A DNA stretch of 52,322 bases from Akkermansia sp. (GCA_024405435.1 JAKSOU010000010.1:1-52322), one strand, 5' to 3'. Shown: positions 1 to 8,140, numbered from the stretch's first letter. Program-made: numbers and translations. The notes: generated from the sequence alone by a model not told the origin.

Positions 1-1445
1 AGCCAGCAGAGCACGCGCGCGCAGTCGCGCCCGGTGAGGATGCGGCGGCGCAGTTCCTCCGGCGGGAGGGTGGTGTCCTTCACGGCGTCGCGCGCGGCCT
101 GCACGTTGGCGTACCAGTCCGCCCAGTCGTTGCAGAGCGGCGGGAAGTCGTGCGTGGCGTAGGTTGCGAAGGAGCAGGGGTTGTAGGTGTGGCCCTTGAC
201 GATGTGCTGCTGCGAGTCGATTTCCCAGTGGGGGATCTTGAAGCCGGCGATGCGCAGGAAGGAGAGGTCCGGGCGCACGTAGTCCGGCACGCATCCTAAA
301 TCCTCGCCGATGATGATTTGCCCCGGCACGGCCTTGATGAGCTGCCGCAGCAGGTGGTCTCCCTGCATGAGGTTTTGCTTGCGGTCCTCCGCGGTCCAGT
401 CGCCGCGCATGCGGAAACCGGGGCGGCGCCCGCCGCAGCGCGCGGCGGCCTCGTCCTGCGTGAGGTTGAGGAATTCCTGGTTGCGGTCGGGCATCCACGG
501 GAAGGCGTAGATGCGGTAGAAGCCGAGGATGTGGTCGATGCGGTTCATGCGGAAAATCTCCGCGAGCTTTTGGAGGCGGCGGTTCCACCAGGCGAAACCG
601 TCTTGCTCCATCACATCCCAGCGGTAGAGCGGGATGCCCCAGTTCTGCCCCCACTTGCCCGTGAACGGATCCTCCGCGAAGTTGCCCTCCGCGGGTGCGC
701 CGCCGCTCCAGTCCATGTCGAACAGGTGCCGCTGGAAAAACACATCCGCACTGCACACGGAGATGCCGATGGGCACATCACCCATCAGCAGCACGCCGCG
801 TTCATCCGCGTGTTCGCGCACCTGTTTCCACTCACGCGCGCAGAGCCACTGCAGCCACTCCTGGTAGCGTTTCTGGTTGCGCGCATCGTCCGTCTCGTTG
901 GCCATGCGGCGGATGGCATCCGGGTTTTGCTCCGGCCAGTTCCACCACGCGGGAGATGCGAACGCGATGCTCGCCACGCGGAAGCACGCGTAGTCGTCCA
1001 GCCAGTCCTGCGTGCCGCACCACGCTTGGAATTCGGCACGCTCGTCCGCGTACTCGTCATCGTGTGAGAAACGCTCCCACGCCTGCATGAAGAGGTGGCG
1101 CTTGTAGGTGCGGACACGTGCGTAGTCCACCAGGTTCTCACCGCCGGGTTGCTGCAGCGGCGGGAGGTTGCGCGGGTACGGCGGAATGTTTTCCGGCATG
1201 CCGGGAATGCGCTCCGGCGTGAGGTAGAGCGGCTCCAGCGCAACGGAGCTGATGGCGGAGTACGGCGACGGCGCGTCGTCCTCGCCGAGCGCGTTCACGG
1301 GCAGCAGCTGCAAAAATCCCACGCCGTTTTCCGCCGCCCAGTCGATCCATTCTTCCAGCGCCGCCAGGTCTCCGATGCCGCCGTCGTTCACGCGGCGGAG
1401 GGAGAAGAGCGGCATCAACACGCCTGTCATTCGGTCACGCTTCAT
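1..1445 (-). CDS. malQ: 4-alpha-glucanotransferase (GH77), 3' end beyond window
   Basis: Amylomaltase that moves 4-alpha-glucan segments between maltodextrin or glycogen chains in the cytoplasm. The translation reads through from an ATG at 1445 and leaves the window still open, about 480 residues in. GH77 signatures are visible: the nucleophile motif RIDH near residue 302, the acid/base motif GEDLG near 379 and THD near 430. The N-terminal stretch with [10 protein letters not shown] and LLPVN is also typical. The ATG at 1445 is favoured because a TAGAAT box ends 8 bases upstream, suggesting a leaderless transcript; an in-frame ATG five codons later is possible. It diverges from the histone-like gene at 1662. 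Family assignment is firm; only the C-terminus is missing. Confidence 0.93.
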   Translation of the reverse strand, partial: MKRDRMTGVLMPLFSLRRVNDGGIGDLAALEEWIDWAAENGVGFLQLLPVNALGEDDAPSPYSAISSVALEPLYLTPERIPGMPENIPPYPRNLPPLQQPGGENLVDYARVRTYKRHLFMQAWERFSHDDEYADERAEFQAWCGTQDWLDDYACFRVASIAFASPAWWNWPEQNPDAIRRMANETDDARNQKRYQEWLQWLCAREWKQVREHADERGVLLMGDVPIGISVCSADVFFQRHLFDMDWSGGAPAEGNFAEDPFTGKWGQNWGIPLYRWDVMEQDGFAWWNRRLQKLAEIFRMNRIDHILGFYRIYAFPWMPDRNQEFLNLTQDEAAARCGGRRPGFRMRGDWTAEDRKQNLMQGDHLLRQLIKAVPGQIIIGEDLGCVPDYVRPDLSFLRIAGFKIPHWEIDSQQHIVKGHTYNPCSFATYATHDFPPLCNDWADWYANVQAARDAVKDTTLPPEELRRRILTGRDCARVLCW

Positions 1446-1453
1446 GCGTGTGC

Positions 1454-1482
1454 ATTCTACCACAGCACGCCCATGCCTCAAA
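1454..1482 (-). promoter_or_regulatory. malQ promoter candidate
   Basis: On the minus strand TAGAAT (1459-1454) is preceded by TTTGAG at 17 bp (or TTGAGG at 16 bp). The -10 box ends 8 bases before the malQ ATG, so transcription should begin almost at the start codon. Confidence 0.5.
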
Positions 1483-1564
1483 GCGAATTCACGCCGCGAT
1501 TCCTCCGCGGAATTTTTCCACCGGAAATTCCTCCGCGAAAAAAAATTAAGAAAAATGAAATTTT

Positions 1565-1603
1565 TTCTTGTCAAGCCAGATGCGCTGTGATATTTCACAA
1601 GAA
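1565..1603 (+). promoter_or_regulatory. Promoter candidate for the Lys-rich/DksA gene, bracketed by an inverted repeat
   Basis: TTGTCA (1568-1573), a 17-base spacer and TATTTC (1591-1596) lie after a strongly AT-rich tract. A 7-bp inverted repeat, TTCTTGT (1565-1571) and ACAAGAA (1597-1603), encloses both boxes and could be an operator. The -10 match is weak. Confidence 0.35.
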
Positions 1604-1661
1604 GGTCATGCGCGCGATACATCGTGCAACCAGTGGCCTGCTAAAAAAACAACATACAGTT

Positions 1662-2153
1662 ATGGCAACAAAGAAACCCACAACGAAGAAGCCCGCTGCT
1701 AAGAAACCGGCCGCCAAGAAGCCGGTTGCTAAGAAGCCCGCTGCCAAGAAGCCGGTCGCCAAGAAGCCGGTTGCCAAGAAGCCCGCTGCTAAGAAGCCGG
1801 TCGCCAAGAAGCCGGTTGCTAAGAAGCCGGCCGCCAAGAAGCCCGTGGCCAAGAAGGCTCCCGCCAAGAAGCCCGTGGCCAAGAAGGCTCCTGCCAAGAA
1901 GCCCGCCGCCAAGAAGCCGGTCGCTAAAAAGGCTCCCGCCAAGAAGCCCGCCGCGAAGAAGCCGGTGGCCAAGAAGGCTCCCGCCAAGAAGCCGGTGGCC
2001 AAGAAGGCTCCCGCGAAGAAGCCGGTGGCCAAGAAGGCTCCCGCCAAGAAGCCGGTGGCCAAGAAGCCCGCTCCTGCGAAGAAGCCCGTGGCCAAGAAGC
2101 CCGCTCCTGCGAAGAAGCCGGCGGCCAAGAAGGCTCCTGCAAAAAAAAAATAA
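1662..2153 (+). CDS. Lys/Pro/Ala-rich histone H1-like tail, probably the N-terminal part of the downstream DksA protein
   Basis: A 163-residue product made almost entirely of pentapeptide units such as [10 protein letters not shown] and KKAPA, with no globular domain. Such tails bind DNA or RNA by charge and occur in eukaryotic H1 and bacterial histone-like proteins. The start ATG at 1662 has no Shine-Dalgarno sequence. The frame ends at TAA 2151-2153 directly after ten consecutive A's (2141-2150). In the -1 frame across that run the Lys/Pro-rich composition continues and leads into a complete TraR/DksA domain. In my recollection, verrucomicrobial DksA-like proteins often carry such tails. 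I therefore think this is half of one gene, split by real slippage or by a homopolymer error in the sequence. The near-identical 15-base DNA units also make length variation between strains likely. Confidence 0.8.
   Translation: MATKKPTTKKPAAKKPAAKKPVAKKPAAKKPVAKKPVAKKPAAKKPVAKKPVAKKPAAKKPVAKKAPAKKPVAKKAPAKKPAAKKPVAKKAPAKKPAAKKPVAKKAPAKKPVAKKAPAKKPVAKKAPAKKPVAKKPAPAKKPVAKKPAPAKKPAAKKAPAKKK
2141..2153 (+). other. A10 run and stop: candidate -1 slippage site or homopolymer error
   Basis: Ten A's (2141-2150) followed by TAA. Frame 0 reads Ala-Lys-Lys-Lys-stop. A -1 shift, or one extra A, reads on through Lys/Pro-rich codons into the DksA domain ending at 2779, giving a product of about 372 residues. 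Runs of nine or more A's are known substrates for polymerase and ribosome slippage. Confidence 0.6.
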
Positions 2154-2329
2154 CCTCTGACACCACAAAACCGGCCCCCAAGCCGCAGCCGGCGAAGGGG
2201 GCCGCCAAAAAGCCAAAGGTTAACAATAGGGCCCTCAGAGACCAGCTGACGCCGGAGGAAAAGCTCCGCGCCCAAAAGCTCAAAGCCACACTGGCGGAGC
2301 TGAAAGCTGATCCTGAGTGGCCCTCTTTC

Positions 2330-2779
2330 TTGAAAGAGCAGAAGAAGCTGCTGCTCGAGATGCGCGACAAGATTCTGCCCAACATGCAGGGCGTGACGCG
2401 CGACCACCTGCGCAGCGGGGAATCCAACGTTTCCTCGGCGTCCGGCCAGCATATCGGGGATGCAGGCAGCGAGGCTGAAGTGCGCGACCTGACCATCCGC
2501 CTGCTGGACAAGGACCGGGAGCAGCTCATCGAAATCAACGAGGCTCTGGACCGCATCGAGCGCGGGGTGTACGGCATCTGCGAATCCTCCTTGGAGATTA
2601 TCCCCAAGAAGCGCCTGCAGGCCCGCCCGTACTGCCGCCTCACCGTGAAATGCCAGGAGGAGTACGAGAAGAAGTACGGCTCCTACGCCAACTACAAGGC
2701 ACACAACCAGGACGCGATAGGGTACGCCAACCTACAAAATGACATGGAAAACGTAATTTCGCTTGACGGAGACGAATAA
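2330..2779 (+). CDS. TraR/DksA family protein with degenerate zinc finger
   Basis: DksA-like proteins enter the RNA polymerase secondary channel and tune initiation. The frame is open without a stop from before 2150, but there is no good ATG or GTG ahead of the conserved region; the first possible starts are TTG 2330 and ATG 2360, which would cut into the helical coiled-coil. This supports expression as a fusion with the Lys-rich frame upstream. Landmarks are [16 protein letters not shown], the [11 protein letters not shown] segment and a C-terminal finger. Only two of the four canonical zinc cysteines remain: GICESS replaces CxxC, and in the second pair the first Cys is Thr (LTVKC). This CxxS/TxxC pattern matches, to my memory, a verrucomicrobial subfamily. 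The real N-terminus is uncertain. Confidence 0.8.
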   Translation: MKEQKKLLLEMRDKILPNMQGVTRDHLRSGESNVSSASGQHIGDAGSEAEVRDLTIRLLDKDREQLIEINEALDRIERGVYGICESSLEIIPKKRLQARPYCRLTVKCQEEYEKKYGSYANYKAHNQDAIGYANLQNDMENVISLDGDE

Positions 2780-2790
2780 TCGTGTAGAAT
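2763..2790 (+). promoter_or_regulatory. rpmG-rpsR promoter
   Basis: TTGACG (2763-2768), a 16-bp spacer and TAGAAT (2785-2790). Predicted start of transcription is near 2797, about 24 bases before the rpmG ATG. The -35 box overlaps the end of the DksA frame. Confidence 0.6.
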
Positions 2791-2820
2791 AGGCGCCCGC
2801 AAGTCAACAATTCGTTATTT

Positions 2821-2994
2821 ATGCCTAGAGACATCATCATCCTCGAATGCACGGAGGCCAAGGCGGAGGGCAAGACCCCCTCCCGCTACGTCACCACCCG
2901 CAACAAGAAAAGCCAGCGCACCCCCGGACGTCTGGAGAAGATCAAGTTCAATCCGTTCCTGAAGCGTCGCACGCTTCACCGCGAGATGCGCTAA
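2821..2994 (+). CDS. rpmG: 50S ribosomal protein bL33
   Basis: A 57-residue basic protein of the large ribosomal subunit. The core with RYVTTRNKK, then [12 protein letters not shown], and the ending HREMR are typical of bL33. It has a single cysteine (residue 10), so it is a version without the paired CxxC zinc ligands. The ATG at 2821 has no Shine-Dalgarno sequence; the preceding bases are AT-rich. It is followed 23 bases later by rpsR and is probably co-transcribed with it from the promoter at 2763. Confidence 0.95.
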   Translation: MPRDIIILECTEAKAEGKTPSRYVTTRNKKSQRTPGRLEKIKFNPFLKRRTLHREMR

Positions 2995-3017
2995 CCCCCA
3001 TAGAAAGATTCCAAGCC

Positions 3018-3263
3018 ATGATGACCGAATTCAAGAGCGTCGAGCGCCGCATCCGTTTCCGCACCTGCAACAAGTCCATGCCGCATCGCCGCATCGACAT
3101 CCCCGCCGGTGCCGTGGATATGTGCAACCCCGAATTCCTTTCCAAGTTCACCTCTGAGACGGGCAAGATCCTGCCGCGCCGCGTCACGGGCGTTTCCGCC
3201 AAGATGCACCGCCGGATCACGCGCGAAATCCGCCGCGCCCGTGCCGTGAACCTGCTGCCCTGA
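3018..3263 (+). CDS. rpsR: 30S ribosomal protein bS18
   Basis: An 81-residue small-subunit protein that packs against bS6 on the platform of the 30S subunit. The C-terminal half is the conserved part: [14 protein letters not shown], then [19 protein letters not shown]. Two adjacent ATGs (3018 and 3021) are possible starts. The two cysteines (17 and 36) are not arranged as CxxC pairs. rpsR usually lies near rpsF and ssb; here it follows rpmG and is closed off by a hairpin at 3326. Confidence 0.95.
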   Translation: MMTEFKSVERRIRFRTCNKSMPHRRIDIPAGAVDMCNPEFLSKFTSETGKILPRRVTGVSAKMHRRITREIRRARAVNLLP

Positions 3264-3325
3264 GCCGCGCACGCGGCAAGGGCGTTGCCACGAGCAACCC
3301 ATAACTGAAAGTTGACTAACGCAAA

Positions 3326-3370
3326 GGCGGAGCTTGTATGCCGGTGGCGCACAAGCTCCGCCGCTCTTTT
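3326..3370 (+). terminator. Intrinsic terminator after rpmG-rpsR
   Basis: A perfect 12-bp stem, GGCGGAGCTTGT (3326-3337) with ACAAGCTCCGCC (3351-3362), encloses a 13-base loop and is followed by GCTCTTTT. It separates the ribosomal genes from folE2 and argues against starting folE2 at the in-frame ATG at 3338, which lies in the hairpin. Confidence 0.75.
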
Positions 3371-3400
3371 CCCGAAGGGAAGCCGCCAACCCGCACCAGC

Positions 3401-4189
3401 ATGAAGGAGCTCAAAGACACCCAGAACGAGCCGGACACCCGCAAGATATCCATCGACCGCGTGGGCGTGCGCGACATCCGCTTCCCGATAGTGGTGAGCG
3501 ACAAGGAGAACCGCACGCAATCCACGGTGGCGCGTGTGGCGCTGATGGTGGACCTGCCGGAGAAGTACAAGGGCACGCACATGAGCCGCTTTGTGGAGGC
3601 GCTGCACGAGCACAAGCGCTACCTGGATGTGCGCACGGCCATCCGCCTGCCCAACCGGCTGCTCACCAAGCTCAGCGCGCAGCGCGCGCACGTGGAGATT
3701 GACTTCCCCTACTTCCGCACCAAGAAGGCACCCGTCTCCGGCATGCACGGCATCATGGACTACGATGTGCGCTTCGTCATCGATGCCGACCGCAGCGGCG
3801 AGAACACCTTCACCCTCACCATCAAGGTGCCCGTCACCACCCTCTGCCCGTGCTCCAAGGCCATGAGCGAGCACGGCGCCCACAACCAGCGCGGAATCGT
3901 CACCTACTCCGTGCGCTTCTCCGGCGCGCCGGTGTGGATAGAGGACATCATCGACCTCATCGAGAAGTGCGCGAGCTGCCAGCTGTACAGTCTGCTGAAG
4001 CGGCCGGACGAGAAGTACGTGACGGAGCGCGCGTACGATAACCCCGTGTTCGTGGAGGATCTGGTGCGCAACGTGGCGGTGGCCACGGAGCGCACGAACG
4101 CGTTCAGCTGGTACCGCGTGGAGGCGGAGAACTTCGAGTCCATCCACAACCACAACGCCTACGCCATGGTGGAGCGCAAGCTGGATTGA
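3401..4189 (+). CDS. folE2: GTP cyclohydrolase FolE2 (GCYH-IB)
   Basis: Converts GTP to 7,8-dihydroneopterin triphosphate and formate, the first step of folate (and queuosine-type) synthesis. At 262 residues it matches the FolE2 family, which is unrelated in sequence detail to zinc-dependent FolE. The metal-site motif CPCSK is at residues 149-153, with the nearby SEHGAHNQRG stretch (158-165). The ATG at 3401 is chosen because the upstream in-frame ATG sits inside a terminator hairpin and the extra residues look non-conserved. In many bacteria folE2 is a zinc-starvation substitute for folE. Its neighbours here, DksA, L33 and S18, all belong to families that also have zinc-free versions; see findings. 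Confidence 0.93.
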   Translation: MKELKDTQNEPDTRKISIDRVGVRDIRFPIVVSDKENRTQSTVARVALMVDLPEKYKGTHMSRFVEALHEHKRYLDVRTAIRLPNRLLTKLSAQRAHVEIDFPYFRTKKAPVSGMHGIMDYDVRFVIDADRSGENTFTLTIKVPVTTLCPCSKAMSEHGAHNQRGIVTYSVRFSGAPVWIEDIIDLIEKCASCQLYSLLKRPDEKYVTERAYDNPVFVEDLVRNVAVATERTNAFSWYRVEAENFESIHNHNAYAMVERKLD

Positions 4190-4220
4190 CACACTCACCC
4201 ATCCCTTTCATCCCCCCGCC

Positions 4221-5159
4221 GTGAACGTTTTCTCCACATGCTGGAACAGCTCCCGCCACAAGGACGGCGGCGCCGTGTGCGATGAAATCCGCGAGCTGGG
4301 ATTCGAGCGCATCGAGGCCTCGCACGGCATCCCGCTCTCCATGATGCCCGGCCTCATCAAGGCCGTGGAGGAGAAGCGCATCATTGTGCAGGGTGTGCAC
4401 AACTTCTGCCCGGCGCCCATCGATGTGCCCGGCGATGCGCCGGACGCCTACCAGTTCACCTCGTACCGCGCGGAGCGGCGGGAGCGCGCCATGCGCCTCT
4501 CCCTGGAAACGCTCATGGTGGCGGCGCGCCTGGAAGCAAGGTACGTGGTGCTGCACATGGGCTCCATCGATTTGCTGCGGCGCAGCAAGGCCACGCGCCC
4601 GCTGGAGCACCTGGCGCGCCACGGCAGTCTGGGCACCAGGGAATACGCTGCGTTCAAGGGCGAGCTAGTGCGCAAGCGCGCCAAGCTGGCGCCGCTGTAC
4701 TTCGAGCGCGCGCGGGAGGCCCTGCACCAGCTGGCGGAAAAGGCCGCGGAGTACAACCTGGTGCTGGGCGTAGAGGGGCGCAGCAATTTCGAGCAGGTGC
4801 CCGGCGAAACGGAAATGCCCCTGCTCATGCAGGAGTTCAAGGACAACCCGCACGTGATGTACTGGCATGATTTCGGCCACATCCAGCGCAAGCACAACCT
4901 CCTTCTCCTGGACCACGCGCAGTACCTGCAAGGCCTGCAGCCGTACATCTACGGCGGCCACGTGAACGATGTGCAGTGGCCCTCGCGAGACCACCGCGCG
5001 CCTTTCTTCGGCGGCGATGTGGACTTCCGCACCCTGCTGCCACGCTTCTTCCGCCGCTCCATGCCGCTCACCTGGGAGCTCTCCGAATCCGTGAAGCGGG
5101 AGGACATCATCACCGCCAAGGCGATGTGGGACGAGCTCATGCAGACCCTGCCGGAATAA
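4221..5159 (+). CDS. Sugar phosphate isomerase/epimerase-like TIM-barrel protein
   Basis: A 312-residue protein of the xylose isomerase-like / AP endonuclease 2 barrel superfamily. Barrel landmarks are an N-terminal FSTCWNSSRH, MIGG-like strands including VVLHMGSID, LVLGVEGRSNFEQ, a metal-site segment YWHDFGHIQ and GGHVNDVQW, and WELSESV near the C-terminus. The conserved Glu, Asp and His residues are compatible with a divalent-metal site. The start is GTG 4221, since no upstream ATG fits. It lies 31 bases after folE2 on the same strand and may be co-transcribed. The substrate cannot be told from sequence; no other sugar catabolic gene adjoins it. Confidence 0.8.
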   Translation: MNVFSTCWNSSRHKDGGAVCDEIRELGFERIEASHGIPLSMMPGLIKAVEEKRIIVQGVHNFCPAPIDVPGDAPDAYQFTSYRAERRERAMRLSLETLMVAARLEARYVVLHMGSIDLLRRSKATRPLEHLARHGSLGTREYAAFKGELVRKRAKLAPLYFERAREALHQLAEKAAEYNLVLGVEGRSNFEQVPGETEMPLLMQEFKDNPHVMYWHDFGHIQRKHNLLLLDHAQYLQGLQPYIYGGHVNDVQWPSRDHRAPFFGGDVDFRTLLPRFFRRSMPLTWELSESVKREDIITAKAMWDELMQTLPE

Positions 5160-5497
5160 GGCGTCGCGTCCATCATGTACAAGGCGCTACAAGGATTATG
5201 AGGATATACAGGAGCGGTTTGTATTTTGACTGGGATAAAAGCGGCGGTTGCGCATTTCAAATTCATTGCCATCCCATAAAAAACTCGACGTGAAGAGGCG
5301 TGGTTCTGCCGCCGCCCTGCAGGCTATGGCGTGAAATGGGTTACGCGCACGCCCACATCGGCCCATACCGCCACGCAACCGGGAATATCACCGGTTTTCT
5401 CATTATTCAGGACAATCTCAACATTCCGGACGACATGTTGGTCAACTACCGCCCCGGCGAATGTAGCAAGCCGTTTGGGCCGTTCCGGCCCCCCGTC
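5160..5497. other. Intergenic region between convergent genes; possible coding remnant
   Basis: This 338-base gap lies between the barrel protein and the convergent glycosyltransferase. It is AT-richer than the surroundings up to about 5290. From about 5335 to 5465 both strands stay open with plausible codon use, for example DNLNIPDDMLVNYR on plus and GDIPGCVAVWADVGVRV on minus, but I recognise neither. A small hairpin GGGCCG-TTC-CGGCCC lies at 5477-5491. No intact gene, tRNA or clear terminator is visible. Confidence 0.4.
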
Positions 5498-6610
5498 TTA
5501 TTGCGGGCTTTGCCCTGGAATCTCCTGTTCCCTCTCCAAGTTCGCAATAAAGCACAGCAGCAATTTGTGCTGATGCTTCAAAGCATGCCGTCGTGCGCCA
5601 AAGCTTAGCTTGTATCGCACCTTGAGAGCATTGGCATCCTTTTTCAGCAAAGGAAGCAACAACCCTGCCATCTGATTGTCGATTTTCTGCATGAATGCGA
5701 AATACGGCATAAGGTGCTCCCTGTATACCGCCAGGTCTAACAAATTATGCTTGATGACAAGGGAAAGAAATGTGGAACGGCATTCTTTGCGGTTACGTTC
5801 CTCCGGCAGGCAACTTGCCTGGCGTATATAACTTTCCAGACTTTTTATAACCAGGTCTGAATATAATTCCAGAAGGTCATGGTCGGCATAAAACTTCAGG
5901 ATATAGTTCCATGATTCTCCGTATGAGATGATGTTTTCAGCCGAGTCTTCCTCGTAGCTCTGCGTCAGAGATCCTCCGTGTACTAGATAATTGTAGCCTG
6001 TTTCTTTCAAAAAATACCCATTGCGGACAAATGGGATAAAGCAGTTGTAAAACACGTAGTCTTCATGGATATGCCCCTCCGGCATAAAGACATTGTTGGA
6101 GACGATCGTGCTTCTCCGCCAGAGCTTACTCCACGGCAAAACATTAATTTTTCGCGCCAACTGCGGCGTCATTTTCTTCAAGCCCCAGACTGGCAGTTTC
6201 AAGTATGGTTTTATGCTTTCCTGCTTGAAGTCTCCTTCCTCGACAACCCGGGTTTCATAGCAAATCACATCCACCTCATCCGTTATTACAGCTGCGGCCT
6301 TTGCGTATATTCCAGGCTCCAAGTAGTCATCGGAATCCACCATTGAAATCCATTCTCCCGTGGCATGGGAAAGCGCTAGCATGCGGGCTGCTCCCTGCCC
6401 CTTGTTCTCTTGGTGAATTACCTTGAACCTAGGATCCTGGGCTGCATATTCATCCAAAATGCTTCCGCTGTTGTCCGGGGAACCGTCATCCACGCAAATG
6501 ATTTCCACATTGGTATAATCCTGTTGGCGTACGCTGTCCAGGCACTTGCGCAAATACTGTTCCGCCTTGTATACGGGGATTATGACGGAAATCTTCGGCG
6601 TGTTATTCAT
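5498..6610 (-). CDS. Family 2 glycosyltransferase
   Basis: A 370-residue GT-A fold enzyme, expected to transfer a sugar from a nucleotide donor during LPS or surface glycan assembly on the inner face of the cytoplasmic membrane. The N-terminal domain is classical: ISVIIPVYKAEQYLRKCLDS, VDDGSPDNSG, and the metal-binding DSDDY near residue 95. The C-terminal half is helical and less conserved. Start is ATG 6610, behind its own TTGACT/TACAAT promoter. Base composition is clearly AT-richer than most of the window, with frequent AAT, TTT and ATA codons, which suggests horizontal acquisition. Acceptor specificity cannot be inferred. Confidence 0.88.
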   Translation of the reverse strand: MNNTPKISVIIPVYKAEQYLRKCLDSVRQQDYTNVEIICVDDGSPDNSGSILDEYAAQDPRFKVIHQENKGQGAARMLALSHATGEWISMVDSDDYLEPGIYAKAAAVITDEVDVICYETRVVEEGDFKQESIKPYLKLPVWGLKKMTPQLARKINVLPWSKLWRRSTIVSNNVFMPEGHIHEDYVFYNCFIPFVRNGYFLKETGYNYLVHGGSLTQSYEEDSAENIISYGESWNYILKFYADHDLLELYSDLVIKSLESYIRQASCLPEERNRKECRSTFLSLVIKHNLLDLAVYREHLMPYFAFMQKIDNQMAGLLLPLLKKDANALKVRYKLSFGARRHALKHQHKLLLCFIANLEREQEIPGQSPQ

Positions 6611-6677
6611 AATCTTCGCTTTGCTGAGCTTTGTTTGCCGGGAGCAAAAAAAGCAGTTTCTCCATTCTGGGGGGAAG

Positions 6678-6707
6678 ATTGTAGCATGGGCAATTGTTGG
6701 GAGTCAA
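6678..6707 (-). promoter_or_regulatory. Promoter of the glycosyltransferase at 6610
   Basis: On the minus strand TTGACT (6707-6702), an 18-base spacer and TACAAT (6683-6678). It gives this gene a transcription start separate from the glycosyltransferase upstream. Confidence 0.65.
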
Positions 6708-6800
6708 TCCCTTTTTCTCGCGTTGTCCGATGCAGAAATGCAAATTGCTGGTAAAATGCTTTGCCTTGCTTTTGTGCGTATTGGGGAGACACTGCGAGTT

Positions 6801-7973
6801 TCAGCGTTCCAAGCGGGATTTCCAGAGGGGGAGCCCAAAGAGGTAGCATGTGGTGCTGGAAATTCGGCGTTTCACGCGCAGCACAGGAATGAACCCGAAG
6901 AGTTTCCAGCAGTGGCTGCGGCGCTCTGGCTTGAAGACGTTGCTCAGAATGGGGATGAAACCAAAGAGCAGGTACAGGCGCGAGCCGGAGCGCAGATTGC
7001 GGATGCGCATCAGCAGTATGCCCAGCGGGCCGTAATAGCGCCGCCCCTTCTTGTTTTTCTGCGGGAAGTCCGGGTCCCCGCTCGGGGCACTCAGGCACAT
7101 ATACTTCTTGAGACGGCGCAGGCCATCCTCATCCTGTTTCCCGTGGGCCTCCATCAGGCAGAGCATGGCAGACGGATGCAGGTGGAAGTTGAGAACCCGG
7201 TACAGACAATCAGGCATGTAGCCGGCCTCCAGCATCTCCACAACGGGTGGGGTAACCAGGCTTTGCAGCTGGCGCTCGCGGGATTTGCTGAAATCTGCCT
7301 CCGTGCGTTTCTGGTCGGTGGCAGAGGCCCCACCCGTACGGAACGTGGTGAAGTTTAGCGGCACGTGCACGGGCTTGGCTCCGTGCACCAGCAGGTTTAA
7401 AATCAAATCATAGTCTGCGGAGATGCGCAGCGCCTTGTCTGCAAAACCTCCAACCTTGCGTATGACATCCACGCGGGAGAGCATGGTTTGGTGGCAAAAC
7501 GGCATGGCGGAGCACACGCAGCCAAGTTCCGGCATGGAGTTGCCTACCTCGCTCCCGGCATCGTTCACGTAGCGGCAGGGCGCAAAGGAGAAATCCGCCT
7601 GGGCGCGCTCTAAGCATTCCACGGAGCATTCCAGCCCGCGGGGGTCATGCCAGTAATCATCGGAGTTCAGGAAAACCACATATTTGCCGGTGGCTGCGGC
7701 CACGCCTTTGTTCATGGCGTCGTATATGCCGGTGTCCGGCTCGGAGATGATGCGCACGCCGCGCTTGCCCTCGTACTCGCGTAACAGGTCCAGTGTGCCG
7801 TCGGTGGAGGCCCCGTCCACCAGCAAGTGCTCGATATCCCGGTGAGTTTGTTTCAGCACGGAATCCATGCACTGGCGGAAGTGTTCCACACGGTTGCCGC
7901 GCACTATGTTGAAAAGCACGGTGACAACGGTAACCCTGGGCAAGTTTTGTTTGGTGTTCGGTTCCTGTTCCAT
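6801..7973 (-). CDS. Family 2 glycosyltransferase with C-terminal LFGFIP repeats
   Basis: A 390-residue GT2 enzyme likely acting in LPS or capsule sugar addition. The catalytic domain shows VTVVTVLFN, LVDGASTDGT, EPDTGIYDAMNKG (a signature of the WcaA-like subgroup) and the NSDDY metal motif near residue 106. The last 70 residues carry three short hydrophobic repeats, LFGFIPILS, LFGFIPVLR and LFGLPLWK, seen at the ends of other bacterial glycosyltransferases and probably membrane-associating. Start ATG 7973 lies about 57 bases behind a strong promoter. It shares orientation with the glycosyltransferase at 5498 but a 190-base gap and a second promoter separate them. It diverges from the ABC exporter genes. 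Confidence 0.88.
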   Translation of the reverse strand: MEQEPNTKQNLPRVTVVTVLFNIVRGNRVEHFRQCMDSVLKQTHRDIEHLLVDGASTDGTLDLLREYEGKRGVRIISEPDTGIYDAMNKGVAAATGKYVVFLNSDDYWHDPRGLECSVECLERAQADFSFAPCRYVNDAGSEVGNSMPELGCVCSAMPFCHQTMLSRVDVIRKVGGFADKALRISADYDLILNLLVHGAKPVHVPLNFTTFRTGGASATDQKRTEADFSKSRERQLQSLVTPPVVEMLEAGYMPDCLYRVLNFHLHPSAMLCLMEAHGKQDEDGLRRLKKYMCLSAPSGDPDFPQKNKKGRRYYGPLGILLMRIRNLRSGSRLYLLFGFIPILSNVFKPERRSHCWKLFGFIPVLRVKRRISSTTCYLFGLPLWKSRLER

Positions 7974-8036
7974 TGACTTAAAGACGCGGCTCGAATGATT
8001 TGTTGCGGTTTGGCAGTGAGATAATCCCTTGCGCTT

Positions 8037-8064
8037 ATTGTAAAAACGCCCCCTCGATTGTCAA
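8037..8064 (-). promoter_or_regulatory. Promoter of the glycosyltransferase at 7973
   Basis: TTGACA (8064-8059), a 16-bp spacer and TACAAT (8042-8037) on the minus strand, a near-consensus housekeeping promoter. Confidence 0.7.
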
Positions 8065-8111
8065 GAGAGAATTCCGCGCGTGCAATCCGCCTGTTCTATC
8101 GTCAATTGAAA

Positions 8112-8140
8112 TTGCCAATTCCTCCCGGATATGGTACAAT
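8112..8140 (+). promoter_or_regulatory. Promoter of the ABC exporter operon
   Basis: TTGCCA (8112-8117), a 17-bp spacer and TACAAT (8135-8140). The -10 box overlaps the ATG at 8139, so if this promoter is real the message begins near 8147 and translation would have to use TTG 8148 or a later codon. Confidence 0.55.

Noticed and set aside
1595..2704. A 369-residue open frame on the minus strand opposite the Lys-rich/DksA genes
   Set aside because: Its GAFLATGF repeats are the antisense of the AAG-rich repeat units; the plus-strand reading has the DksA homology.
3338..3400. N-terminal extension of FolE2 to ATG 3338
   Set aside because: This start lies inside a perfect terminator hairpin, and the added residues are not part of the conserved family.
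8058..8138. N-terminal extension of the first ABC exporter subunit back to 8058
   Set aside because: It runs through a strong promoter on each strand and the extra residues do not resemble exporter N-termini.
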